This document shows, in pieces, positions 9,148-19,275 of a stretch of DNA of 64,000 bases. The DNA comes from Yamagishiella unicocca (lineage: Eukaryota > Chlorophyta > Chlorophyceae > Chlamydomonadales > Volvocaceae). The position numbers were made by a program, and so were the translations under genes. The notes under the pieces were generated by a model. The model saw only the letters and a list, made by a program, of their open reading frames with translations, did no database searches and had not been told where the DNA came from. The DNA is taken from contig BDSL01000044.1 in the NCBI GenBank assembly GCA_003116995.1, positions 62,001 through 126,000 of the forward strand. The letters are read 5' to 3'. Within the stretch, counting starts at the first letter, position 1. Each line of letters opens with the position of its first letter.

Positions 9148-12086
9148 ATGAAGTCGTCTTCCCGTCTCCCACCCGCTGTCACCGGAGCGGCGAGATTATT
9201 CCAGTTGGAAGTAGTCACAAGTGTCCCCTTCACAAGGCGCCCCGACGCAGTGAGGCAAGTCGCGGCTGCAACAGTCTTAATTTGAACGAATCGCCAGAGC
9301 GCAACGACGTTTGAACTGCCTACAGGGCGCGGCAGCAGCTAGCCCAGCGCCAGCAACGAGGCCTTTTCCAAGCGCTGCTGGCGGTCATCGCTATTGGCGT
9401 GGCGACCACGGTGCTGGTCGGCTGGTACCTGCAGCGCGAGCTGCCCGTTGCTCAAAAGAGAGCCAAGGAGTCTGAGGCGCTGTTAGCGCCACCCAGCAAA
9501 TCCTTTTGCAAGAGGGTGAGCGGCAATTTCTTGGCGAGCAGCTGGACGGGGCTTGAGCCCTTGGCTCCCTCGTCCCTTGCTCACTCCGTGTTTCACCGCA
9601 ACACCCCTCCTCCCTCCCTGCCCCCTCCTCCCTCCCTGCCCCCTTAATCCTCCAAGGTCCGCCCACCCATGGTCTGCGCCCACGGCGGCGACACCACCCA
9701 CGCGCCGCCCAACACCGTGTCCGCCTTCCGCGCCTCCCTGGCCGCCGGCGCCGACTGCGTCGAGGTGGACGCGGCCCTGTCGCGCGACGGCGTGCTGGTG
9801 GTGATGCACGTGAGGGAGCTGGGTCAGCTGCTGGGCAGGAGAGGAGTGCAGGTCGGACGGGCGGAAGGAGGGAGGGGCGGGTCTGGGGTGGGGAGGCGAG
9901 GAGAGGAGAGGCAGGTATGGGAGGCAACGAGAGGCGAGGTTGAAAGAAGGGGCTTTTGTACTGGTGGCGGCAGTGGCATCATCCGCGGGCGATCCGCATC
10001 GATTGCGATACAAACCGTAGTACAGTGCAGCCCAGTTGAGGCAGAGGGATGCAAGTAGGAAAATCCCACGCGGCGCTCTCCGACAGACCCATGGGTCTGC
10101 ACGTGCTTCCGCGCCCCTGCCTCACTTCCCCAGCGCCTCCCCTCGCCTCCCCCACCACCGCCATGGCTACCTACCATCCTAGGTTGGTGACCTGGCGGCT
10201 GCCGAGATGCTGGCTCTGCGGTGGGCGTCAGGCGAGGCGGTCATGTCGGTGGAGGAGGCGATCCTGCTGACGTCGCCCTTCGTGTCCTGCGTCACCCTGG
10301 ACGTGAAGACGTACAACGACGAGGTGAGGCGGCGGGTTCGGGTAGGCCAGGCGGGCCGACCCGTGGGTCGCGGGTCGTCCCCGGCATCAGTAATACAGTT
10401 CAAGCACACAAGCGTGGACAAAAGGACGTTGGGATGGCGCGTGTGAGGCGGACGACAGGCGGCGCAGGCCTCCATGGTCACGTGACGAGTCCGTACGAGC
10501 CGGAGGGGGGTGGGGTGCCTTGCTGCCGTCGATTAACACGAGTGTGCGCCGCACGTGTGACAGTTTGCCCCACGATGCGCGCTCCGCCGCCGCCGCCGCT
10601 GCCTTGGGGGTGGTGGTGATGTCATACAGGACGGACAACCGTTGGACGAGCTGGCCATCGCGGAGGCTCTGGTGGGCCTTGTGGCTTCGACCCGCTGCAC
10701 CAACTGCATGATCTGGGCCAAGAGCGACCGGGTGGTGCGGCGAGTGCTGGAGCTGTCGCCGGGTGAGCAAGCGAGTGGGGCGGGCGAATGAGCAAGCGAG
10801 TGGGGCGGGCGAATGAGCAAGCGAGTGGGGCGGGCGAATGAGCAAGCGAGTGGGGCGGGCGAATGAGCAAGCGAGTGGGGCGGGCGAATGAGCAAGCGAG
10901 TGGGGCGGGCGAATGAGCAAGCGAGTGGGGCGGGCGAATGAGCAAGCGTGTGGGGCGGGCGAATGAGCAAGCGAGTGGGGCGGGCGAATGAGCGCATGTG
11001 CTGCCACTCTCAACCCAGGCTCCCCACTACTGCTGGTATCGTACGCTTAATGCCTGGTTCGGGCTTTTTGACTCCGAATTGCAGCGTACATTCGTTACGC
11101 TTCGATTTCGGTTGCACCCTCAGTTTGCTCTACGGGGTCCGTTCCTCCTGCCTCGTTCACTGGGCGGTACGCCCGTCCCCGTACTCGTAACTGCCCGTTA
11201 TTTAACTGCCCAACCACACCTCGCCTCGCAGGCCAGCGCACCGGCTACATCGTCATGAACGAGACGGAGGAGAGCCGCCAGCTGGGCATGCAGCACCCGC
11301 TGCGCTTCAGCGCCGGAACGGAGCTGCAGCAGCTGGACGAGGACCGGCAGCAGCGGCAGCGGCCGGCGGGGGAGGGCTGGTCCTACGGTGGCGGCGAAGA
11401 GCTGCCGCCGGGTCCGCAGCATCAGCAGCCACAGGGCCCGGCGGCGAGGGGCGACCTGCCTCGGCAGCCGCAGCCGCGCGGCCACATGCAGCCGGCGGTG
11501 GTGGGGGTGCACCACGGGATGGTGGAGCCGGAGCTGCTGGAGGCTCTGCACGGCGCTGGTGGGTGGGCTTCCGTGCGTGGGACCCTTCTCGGCGCTACAT
11601 GTGGATGGCTGTGGGTCAATGGATAGTCCGAACCTGCCTTACCGGGTTACTCTTGCCTAGGTCAAACCAAAAATCAGTTGCCAGCCGTCTCGGCGCTGCC
11701 TGACACGGCCGTCGCCCATGGCACCGGCACGAGCCCCTCCCCCATCCCCCCTGGAGGCCTTCCATGACGCAAATACCAGTCGCCGGGTAGTTGGTTCTCC
11801 TCCGTTTCCTGTGTCGTACGACCTGGGTCTTTTTCCGCTCACTCCCGCGGCTGCAGGCAAACAGCTGTTTGCGTGGACCATCAACCAGGCGGAGGTGCTC
11901 CGGGCCGTGTTGGACGTGGGGGTGGATGCGCTGGTGACCAACTACCCGCTCACCGCGCTGGCGGCGATTGACTCGCGGATGGCCAAGTGCGGCAGCGTCG
12001 GCATCGTGCGGATGACCAACAGCACCTCCTCGAGGCCGGGAGGCGGCGCCGGAGGCGGGTTCATCGCGACCGGGGACTACCTCTGA
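9148..12086 (+). CDS. Membrane-anchored glycerophosphodiester phosphodiesterase-like protein (GDPD family)
   Basis: Exons: 9148-9249, 9336-9515, 9657-9809, 10183-10323, 10630-10762, 11232-11558, 11857-12086, giving 421 residues. GDPDs hydrolyse glycerophosphodiesters to glycerol-3-phosphate and an alcohol in a TIM barrel. One hydrophobic helix lies at about residues 44-66. The barrel then starts with AHGGD (His103), a PPNT block, GADCVEVDAALSRDGVLVVMH (Glu130, Asp132, His145), a DVK strand, and ends with the diagnostic LFAWTINQAEVLRA and DALVTNYP. Oddities: the canonical HRG is HGG, PENT is PPNT, and the Asp after the second catalytic His is missing at the exon 3/4 junction. A Gln/Arg/Gly-rich insert occupies part of exon 6. 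Exon 1 (34 residues) is the least certain: it was chosen because its GTGAGG donor and the acceptor at 9335 keep phase and no ATG lies in exon 2 before the helix. Catalytic activity is uncertain. Confidence 0.88.
10763..10990. repeat. 25-bp minisatellite, 9 copies, in GDPD intron 5
   Basis: The unit reads GAGCAAGCGAGTGGGGCGGG plus CGAAT, repeated almost perfectly nine times; one copy has CGTGT for CGAGT. It begins exactly at the intron donor (GTGAGCAAGCG), so each repeat resembles a splice donor context. Confidence 0.9.
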
Positions 12087-12877
12087 TCGGCCCCGTGACG
12101 CAGCAAAACACGCCCATGCTACCGCGGCCCTCCCTGGAGCAGCGAGCGGCCGGGCCCCATCGCCTCTCCCCCGCCCCCCGGCTCCGTGAGGGCTGCCGGA
12201 GATGCTGCCTGCAGCCGCTGTGGCGCGCCCCGTGTGTTCGACGACCTGCGGGGCTCGTCGTCCACGCCCGGTGCGGCGCAGCTGGCCCCCACGCAAACGC
12301 TGTCCACCCCGGGGAGTGGGGAACCGCTGGGAGGCGCAGCCACCTCCCACTGCCTCCACCCAGCGCGCCCTCCACCCAGCCCCCACAACGCGCAGCCCTC
12401 CTCGCAATCTGCCGGCTACTCTGTCAACTCCATCTATACCCTGCCACCGCCACCCCTGCAGCAACAGCAGCCAGGAGGAGCGCAGCAACAGCGGCTACCC
12501 GGCACACATGCCGCCGCCTTAATAACCACCAACCCACCTCAACAACAACCGCAAACCACCAACTCCCACGCACCCTGGTCTCGGCACGACCATCTGCACA
12601 GCATTCCGTGCGGTGGAGTGATTGCTCTTCCTGCCGGCACCGCAATCGGCAGTCGCCGTGTCCCTCGCCACCCCCCTCTTGCAATGACGGCCCGCACCCG
12701 CCGCCTGCCCGGTAGCGGCAGTCGCGGCTGAGCGGGCGGCTCCCCACGCGCCCGGACCTCGGACTGTTTACCACGCGGAAGTCTCTGAAGTGTTTGGCGC
12801 TGTCATAGCGTCGGTTTAGCCAGACATCTGGTGCACGGGGCCGCACCGTCATGCGCTGGTACTTTTTCAAACTCTCG

Positions 12878-12882
12878 TGTAA
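12878..12882 (+). terminator. TGTAA polyadenylation signal, GDPD gene
   Basis: TGTAA is the volvocine polyadenylation signal. This is the first + strand copy I found after the GDPD stop, implying a 3'UTR of about 0.8 kb. Confidence 0.5.
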
Positions 12883-13006
12883 CGGTGTCGTGCCCCTCCG
12901 CACATCCCAGCTTCATTTCTTGCTCTCCGATATCGCTGTACGCGTTTCTTTTCTACGCTAATGACAGCTTTAATTGCACGCAATGGCTGCCAGCAGCGGG
13001 TTAGGT

Positions 13007-13011
13007 TTACA
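13007..13011 (-). terminator. TGTAA polyadenylation signal, GT32 gene
   Basis: TTACA on the + strand reads TGTAA on the minus strand, about 0.71 kb after the glycosyltransferase stop at 13724. Confidence 0.5.
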
Positions 13012-13723
13012 CGTCTGGAGGCTTAGGAGGTGCCCACGAGTTTCCCAGCGGCGGGCACGGCGCAGCCCCACCACGTGTTTCGCCGTCGGTGCTGCTTCAT
13101 GCTCGACACCTCCACCCGCGCTTCCTCACCAGCGGCGCTCGGCCCTCATCACGCCATCCATACACCTTATAGCCATCACGCCACTTGCAACATCGAAACA
13201 TAACAAGGTCCAGGCAAAACAATAATCCAGGCGAAAAACCCAGGCACGAAGGAGGGCCACCCGCCCCCATCTGAGCGATGCCGCACCGCACATGCCAAGG
13301 CCAATCAGTGGCTTTCCCTGGAGTGGCCCGCTCTCCTGTCCGCCTCAGCCAGAAGCGCGCCCGAGAGCCCGGGCCTCCATGGTGCCAAGAGTCGTCAGTG
13401 GCTTGTGATTGTCCGGCAGGCTCCCGGCGTCGCGATGGCACACGCAGGTCCCAAAAACGAAAGAGCAACGACGACGGAGGACTACCTTGCCTACCCTACC
13501 TCGGAGGCCTTACCCACCCTACCTCGGCGCCACCTGAGGTGCTGCAATCTCGCATCCTCGCGCCCTGCTCCCGCACTCATTCACCAGCACGACAGCCGCT
13601 CAAGCCCCATACCGCATACACACGTCACATACTAGGCACGCATCGCGCCCCTCCCCCCCGCCCGCCGCCTATGGTGTATGCACTGGTTTCCTCGCCAGTC
13701 GCCGTCCACCCCCCCTTCCCTGC

Positions 13724-16700
13724 CTACCGGCGCCCGCCTGCCCCGCCCTCGGCCCCCAGCCCCTGCTTCCTCCAGCTGCCCCCGAACAGGTGCTGCACCC
13801 GCGCCTCTGGGTGCGTTACTGGCCCGGCGCCCATGTGCCCCACCCCAGGGCTGAAGGCGGTGATGGGCAGCACCAGCAGGTCACCCACCATCGCGGCACG
13901 GGTCAGCCCCTGGAATTGGCTCCAGTCGCGGCCCTGCGGTAGCCGGTAGGGAGGGAGGTAAAAGATAATCCGAGAATCCACGGCCGATAAACCAAGGGTG
14001 ATGAAGAGGAGGCGGGGAGGGGGACGAGGGAGGATACCCGTTGGGGGGGGGGTCAAAAGAAACTGGCGCCGATTAGGAACTGGCAGGGAGGGGGAAAGAG
14101 GGGCGGGTAGGAAGGGGAGGGCGGGGGAGGAGGGAGGGAGGGAATGGAGGGGGGGGCGCCGGTGAACCGATAAATGGGAGAGACGGTGGGAGCAGCGGAG
14201 GAAGTCGGAGCAGCAGGGCGGGGTCCAGGGGTCCAGGGAAGGGGCAGCCAAAAGGCGGAGCAGTGAGTGACGAGAGGGGGGGAGAGGGGGGGGAAGATGG
14301 GGCTGGCGGGGTTTCGAGGAAGACCCGTGGATGCCAGAAAAACCCGTTTAGGACAGACGTTTTGTGATGCATGCTGGAGAACTGGGGCTGGCGGGGTGGG
14401 TGCGAGAGACTACATGCCCGTCACCGCCCACCTTTGACTTGAGGTAGTCGTACACTGCGTCCGACATGACGGAGGGCCCCGTCACGTGGATGACGTCATC
14501 CACTGTAATCCGCTCCGAGACCATTCCCTCCAGCAGCTGCGAGATCCTGCGCGCGCGGAGTGCGTGAGTGCGGGGAGGGTGGTTGGTGGTTGGTGGGGTG
14601 CGGGGTATCACGGAATGGGGGCCGATGGCGCCGGCATGCCGTTGGATGTCGGTGGGGAGGGAATAAATGCGGTGTTGGGCGGCGTCGGGAAGGGAGGGAT
14701 GGGCGGCCAACAGCCCGACCCAGCAGCCATGTCCGCCCTGGCTCCGGCTCCTCGTCATCATGGCTTCAGGCGCGAACCCCCTCCAGCGCAAATGCCGCCA
14801 GGCGCTCCGGAACCGCTTTTCGTTTCCAGCAACCCTGCCGGCACAGACTAAAAGCTGTTCGCGCCCAACGGGGAAACCTGCTGCCCCCTCCCGGGGGGGC
14901 CTGCTGCCCCCTCCCGGGTGAGCCTGCTGCCCCCTCCCCTCGCGCACCTGAACACCACAGCCGCCAGCAGCGGGTGCGCTGGCTCCGCCGCAAAGGCCCA
15001 TTGGCAGAACTGCAGCTGGCGGCCCCAGAAGCGCTCCCAGCCGGGTATGGCCCCAGCGTCCGCCTCGATACCCACCATCGCGCTCACGTTGGCGTCCTAC
15101 CAGGGGGCCGCGTAGGTAGGCGTGGCGTTGCGAGGAAACGGGTTCAGCGCAGCGGGAGCGGGCGCAAGGCGGGGCGGGAGTAGGGATGGAGGGCGGCGGA
15201 ACGACAAAGGAGGACACGGACGATACCTGTTGCACTGCTTCGCGAAACGTTTACCGAACACGAGTGGGTGTGACAGCAAACCCATGGGTGGGCACTGAAA
15301 AGTAAAACCGATTTCGAAATGTTTGGTACACATGAGTGGGACGGGGGCGGCTGGAGTGAGGCGTTGCAACGTGGTTGGGCGGCCCAACTAACCGGGCGCC
15401 ACTCAAGCGCCAAACCCAGCGCACGCCCCCCTCCCCCCCCCACGCCGCCCCTTCTCTCGCCGCGCCGATCGGCCCTCCCCCCCCACGCCGCCCCTCCTCC
15501 CACCGCACCAGTCCGTCCGCCCAGCCGTCCACCGGCCTTAGGCACATGGTGTCAGTGTCCGCATACACGCCCCCAAAGGCGAAGACCACCAGGTAGCGAG
15601 CCAGGTCCGCACGGAGGACTGGCAGCCGCCGGAAGGAACTGCAGGCGGCGACGGGCACGATGACATACCGTACCTCAGCCGACATCGACACTCATCGGCT
15701 ATCGCATCAGCAGGCATCAGCAGGCATCAGCAGGCATCAGCAGGCATCAGCAGGCATCAGCAGGCATCAGCAGGCATCAGCAGGCATCAGCAGGCATCAG
15801 CAGGCATCAGCAGGCATCAGCAGGCATCAGCAGGCATCAGCAGGCATCAGCAGGCATCAGCAGGCATCAGCAGGCATCAGCAGGCATCAGCAGGCATCAG
15901 CAGGCATCAGCAGGCATCAGCAGGCATCAGCAGGCATCAGCAGGCATCAGCAGGCATCAGCAGGCATCAGCAGGCATCAGCAGGCATCAGCAGGCATCAG
16001 CAGGCATCAGCAGGCATCAGCAGGCATCAGCAGGCATCAGCAGGCATCAGCAGGCATCAGCAGGCATCAGCAGGCATCAGCAGGCATCAGCAGGCACCGG
16101 CACCGGCGCCACCGAGCTCCCTGACAAACACACACCGAAAAACAAAAAACACGCACGGTGAAACCCACACCGCACCACACAAAAACACACCCACACCCAC
16201 ACCCACACCTGAATGCGGGCATGAAGGCGGGGAACATGGTATCCACCAGCTCCTCCACGTCACGCGCGCCCCACATCACGTGCGTGTAGCCCGGGTTTCG
16301 GAGCCGCCACGACCGCACCGAGGCCTCCGGGCCCCCCGCCCAGCTGCGAACGGACCTCCCCCGCCCGCTCAGACCGGCCGAGGAGTCCCCGCGGCTCTGG
16401 GCCGGGGACGCGGCTGCGGCTGCGGCGTCGTACAGTCCGTACATCTGGCGGAGCGGCACCCGGGGGGGGGATGATCGGAAAAGGAGGAGAGGCGGATGAC
16501 CAAGGGGGCCGTAGGTGGGCGTCAGGCCGTTAGTAGGTGGGCGTCACAGGCCGTTACTGTGTGTTCCGGGCCGTTACGCCGTGCATGTCCTCACGGCCGG
16601 CCGACTACGCTGTGCATGTCTCTTAGACCGCAACACTTACCGCCCCCACGATGCCGCGCTGCGGATGCTTGCGTGGTCCGCCCCTGGAGCCCCTCCCTCC

Positions 16701-18717
16701 CCACCTCCACCTCCGCAAACCCACGCAACACGGACAATGCTGGTAGTAAGGGGGGACGAGCCGGAACCCTCCGGTGCGGCTCTGCGCGGGGTGCTGGGGC
16801 CTTATGGTTCGTGCGCGGGGTGCTGGGGCCGTATGGTTTGTGCGCGGGTATTCGCTGGCTATGCGGCTTGGCGCGCGTCTCGTACAAGTGTCGTACGTAC
16901 GCGGGCCCCCCTCCAGGCACCGACCCACCGACCCACCCACCTGGTGTATGATCCGCGGGATGCCGCCGCCCGTGTGGCGAGTCAAGGCCTCGCGCGCCTG
17001 CTGCAGCGCTCCGGCGCCAACTCCAGGGGCGGCGGCAGCAGCAACCGACAGGGGGCCCTCCGGGGCCCCCCCAGCGCCAGCTGGTTCGCTCGCTTCCCTG
17101 CCTCCGCCACTGCCGCTGCCGCTGCCTCCGCCGCTGCCGATGCCGGCGGCTCGCGTCACGGTGTATCGGGACACGACGTCGCTCGCCGCCGCTGCGGGCG
17201 CCGCACCGCCGCCCGCCGCCCTGCTGCTGGCGGCAGCAGCGTCGCCGCCGCCGCCGCCACCGCCGTCGCCGCCGCCGCCACCACCGCCGCCACCGCCGCC
17301 GCCGGCATCTGGCCGCAGCGCGGCGACGCCTCGAAGCCTGCTGAGCTTCGCGCCGCCCCCGGCCGCCGCACCGCCGCCTCCATTGCTCCCGTCAGCGCCG
17401 CCATACCTCCTGCCTGCCGCCTCCCCTGACCTGGCGCCCGCAACCGCCGGCGCCCCGGCGGGGCCATCACGTGACTGCTGCCCCTGGAGCCCTTGTCGCT
17501 GCTGCGCCTCAAGCTGTTGCCGTACAACCGCCGCCGACGGCCGCTCCCCCGCCGCCGCACCTGCTGCTGCTGCAGCAGCAGAGGGAACATCCCCTTCCGC
17601 CGCCCCTTCGGCTTCCCCGCCCCGCCCCGCAGCCACACTGTCGTCTGCGCCCACGCCACGCGAGGCGTCGACGCCGGCGGGTGCCGTACCACCACCACCG
17701 CCGCCGTCGACGCGCTCAGTGGCGGCGCTGCCGCCGCCGATCTCGACGGTGAACGTCCCTGGAGCAATGGTCCGCGCGGCGTCGTGGCCTGGAGCTATGG
17801 TCCGCGCGGTGGCCTTCCCGGCGACCGGCTCATGGCTGGAAACCTCCGCGGTGCCGCCCGGTGCTGCATCCGCGCCAGCCGGGCCCTCCGCCCGCCCTTC
17901 TGCCACGCGGCGCGCAATCATAGCTGACCCACGGGTCACGGGCCGAGGCAGGATGGCGCGGGGAGGGCTTGGTGTGCATGTGGGCAGGTGGGTCGTGTAA
18001 AGCCAGCGAGTGGAAGGCGGCAGGTGCCGCTTGCGGAACACACGAGCGCAGGCGCGCGCTCCCACACCGGTGCCTTGGCTGTGCTGTGTCACCCGTCGGC
18101 CATCCGTCAGCACACTCACTGCAGACATGCAATAGGTCTAGGGCGCGACACGACCCACGCACTGCCCCGCCCAAGCGGGCCCCCCCCCAAACCATCACCT
18201 TCACCGCCCTCGGTTTGTCGGCCGTGGATTCGCGGATTTTTCTTCTCAAACCCCCCCCCCCAGGTGTCCGAAGACAACGCGCCAGCTAATCTACCCATGT
18301 CGCGTAACCGGGTGTCTATGCCCGCCCACCCACCCTCCTCCGGTTCATTTTTGTACCCCCCCGCCCCCGCCCCCGCGGATATAACATACCCCCTCCGCGC
18401 GCCTCACCCTGGTACGCGGGCCCCAGGCGGGCCGGTGGCTCCGGTCGGGCGACGAACAGGATCAGCGACGCCGCCGCCAGCAGCACCGCAGCCCCCCCCA
18501 GCAGGCCGCGGCGGCGTGACGAGGGGCCGGGGGACGCACCGCGATGACCCGGGCTGCAGGACATTGCGCGGGCGCGACCGGAGGCCCTGCCGGGGCTGCC
18601 GGCGGGGCTGCCGCCGCCGTGCCAGCCGCGCGGCTGTGGGTCCATGGAGGGCGGGGCTGGGGAGGAGGGCGACCAGGGCCCGCCTGGGAGGGAGCCGAAG
18701 CCACGCCAGCTGCGCAT
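13724..18717 (-). CDS. Type II membrane glycosyltransferase, GT32 / OCH1-like sugar-binding DXD family
   Basis: Minus-strand exons: 18717-18408, 17923-16941, 16444-16209, 15638-15509, 15096-14948, 14546-14432, 13933-13724, giving 710 residues. The N-terminus has a short cytosolic part and one transmembrane helix (about 71-90, LLGGAAVLLAAASLILFVA), as in Golgi type II transferases. A stalk of about 320 residues, rich in Gly, Ala and Gln, follows. The catalytic domain then runs IPRIIHQ (425-431), SVRSWRLRNPGYTHVMW, VEELVDTMFPAFMPAFR, LRADLARYLVVFAFGGVYAD with the DXD motif DTD at 537-539, CLRPVD, VGIEADAG, and the C-terminal VTGPSVMSDAVYDYLKSK. This order is that of GT32 enzymes such as yeast OCH1 alpha-1,6-mannosyltransferase; the actual donor and acceptor here cannot be told. 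The start is the first in-frame ATG; a GTG further upstream was rejected. The gene converges with the GDPD gene and holds several repeats in its introns. Confidence 0.9.
13950..14000 (-). repeat. Dispersed repeat family B, partial inverted copy
   Basis: On the minus strand it reads TTTATCGGCCGTGGATTCTC, which matches the TTTGTCGGCCGTGGATTCGC block at 18215 and the similar block at 44463. It sits just inside GT32 intron 6. Confidence 0.55.
14309..14383 (+). repeat. Dispersed repeat family A, fullest copy
   Basis: Contains GTTTCGAGGAAGACCCGTGG, ATGCCAGAAAAACCCGTTTA, GGACAGACGTTTTGTGATGC and ATGCTGGAGAACTGG in succession. The inverted copy at 57342-57416 matches it over its whole length, so this defines the unit as about 75 bp. 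It lies in GT32 intron 6. Confidence 0.7.
15711..16090. repeat. 10-bp microsatellite CAGGCATCAG, 38 tandem copies
   Basis: Thirty-eight identical CAGGCATCAG units in GT32 intron 3 (15639-16208). No unit variant is visible over the 380 bases, which suggests recent expansion or active homogenisation. The array has no stop codon in the frames reading HQQASAGISR, which makes a false open frame at 15660-16124. Confidence 0.97.
18215..18320 (+). repeat. Dispersed repeat family B, long copy
   Basis: Blocks in order: CGGTTTGTCGGCCGTGGATT, CGCGGATTTTTCTTC, a poly-C run, GTGTCCGAAGACAACGCGCC, AGCTAATC and CATGTCGCGTAACCGGGTGTC. This is the most complete copy and shows that the TGTGGATTCGCGG and ACCGGGTT pieces seen elsewhere belong to one element. 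It lies in GT32 intron 1. Confidence 0.65.
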
Positions 18718-19275
18718 GGTACTGGTTGCAGTCGCCCTAAGATATGCTGCCGCGCCGGAATACGGTCCGCAGGAGAGGTCGGGCTTGCGGGCTTCTCGGC
18801 TGGTTGGCTGGCAGCTTGCTTCTGCTTTCACTAAATATTAGGTGAGGTTTTGAAAGAAGTCTCTGTGGAAAATCGAGCAGCTGCTAGGGGCCAGCAGCGA
18901 AATCAAAAAACTCGCCCATGGGTCGCTTTGCGCTGAGCGAGACGGTGCGCATCGTCGCAGTCAGTAATGGCGAGGTGAACTAGGAAAGTGGAAGTCCATC
19001 AAGTATGTCTACAGAGTTGCAACCAAGTGAGTGCGAAACGCCGAATCCAAGGCGTGCCAGCGCCGCCATTCAGGAGTTTTCCATCCGGCATTGGTTTTCG
19101 CGGCCCTTGCCGTGACAGGCGGCAGTCAAAGAGCTTAACCCCACACCGACTCCTCTTTTCCGCGTGGATCCAACTGCGCCCAAAGGACTCTTCGCGCACT
19201 TGCCCTCCTGGACAGCAACAAACGCCACAAGAGCCAAATCAAATCCGTGAAGCAGCCCGATACTCCCGCACGCGC
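18718..19275. other. Spacer between GT32 start and the upstream gene's stop
   Basis: Tandem minus-strand arrangement: the stop of the small unknown gene is at 19276 and the GT32 ATG at 18717. The spacer must hold the 3'UTR of the former and the promoter and 5'UTR of the latter. I saw no TGTAA signal on the minus strand here and no other gene. Confidence 0.5.

Larger units (their letters stand above)
12087..13723. other. Convergent 3' flanks of the GDPD and GT32 genes
   Basis: The GDPD (+) and glycosyltransferase (-) genes end toward each other here. Each has a TGTAA signal (12878-12882 on +, 13011-13007 on -), about 125 bp apart with transcripts overlapping or abutting. Open frames between 12119 and 12731 are Pro/Gln-rich and have no domain, so I treat them as UTR. 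Confidence 0.6.

Noticed and set aside
10387..11013. Minus-strand frame of repeated RPTRLLIRPPHSLAHSPAPLAC units
   Set aside because: Translation of the 25-bp minisatellite in GDPD intron 5.
15660..16124. Open frame reading (HQQASAGISR)n
   Set aside because: Produced entirely by the CAGGCATCAG array inside a GT32 intron; no start context, domain or splice partner.
16774..18000. 408-residue + strand frame rich in Ala and Pro
   Set aside because: Antisense shadow of GT32 exon 2; GC-rich low-complexity exons stay open on both strands.
18316..18831. Longer N-terminus for the GT32 protein starting at 18831
   Set aside because: The first codon there is GTG, not ATG. The first in-frame ATG is at 18717, upstream of the membrane helix.
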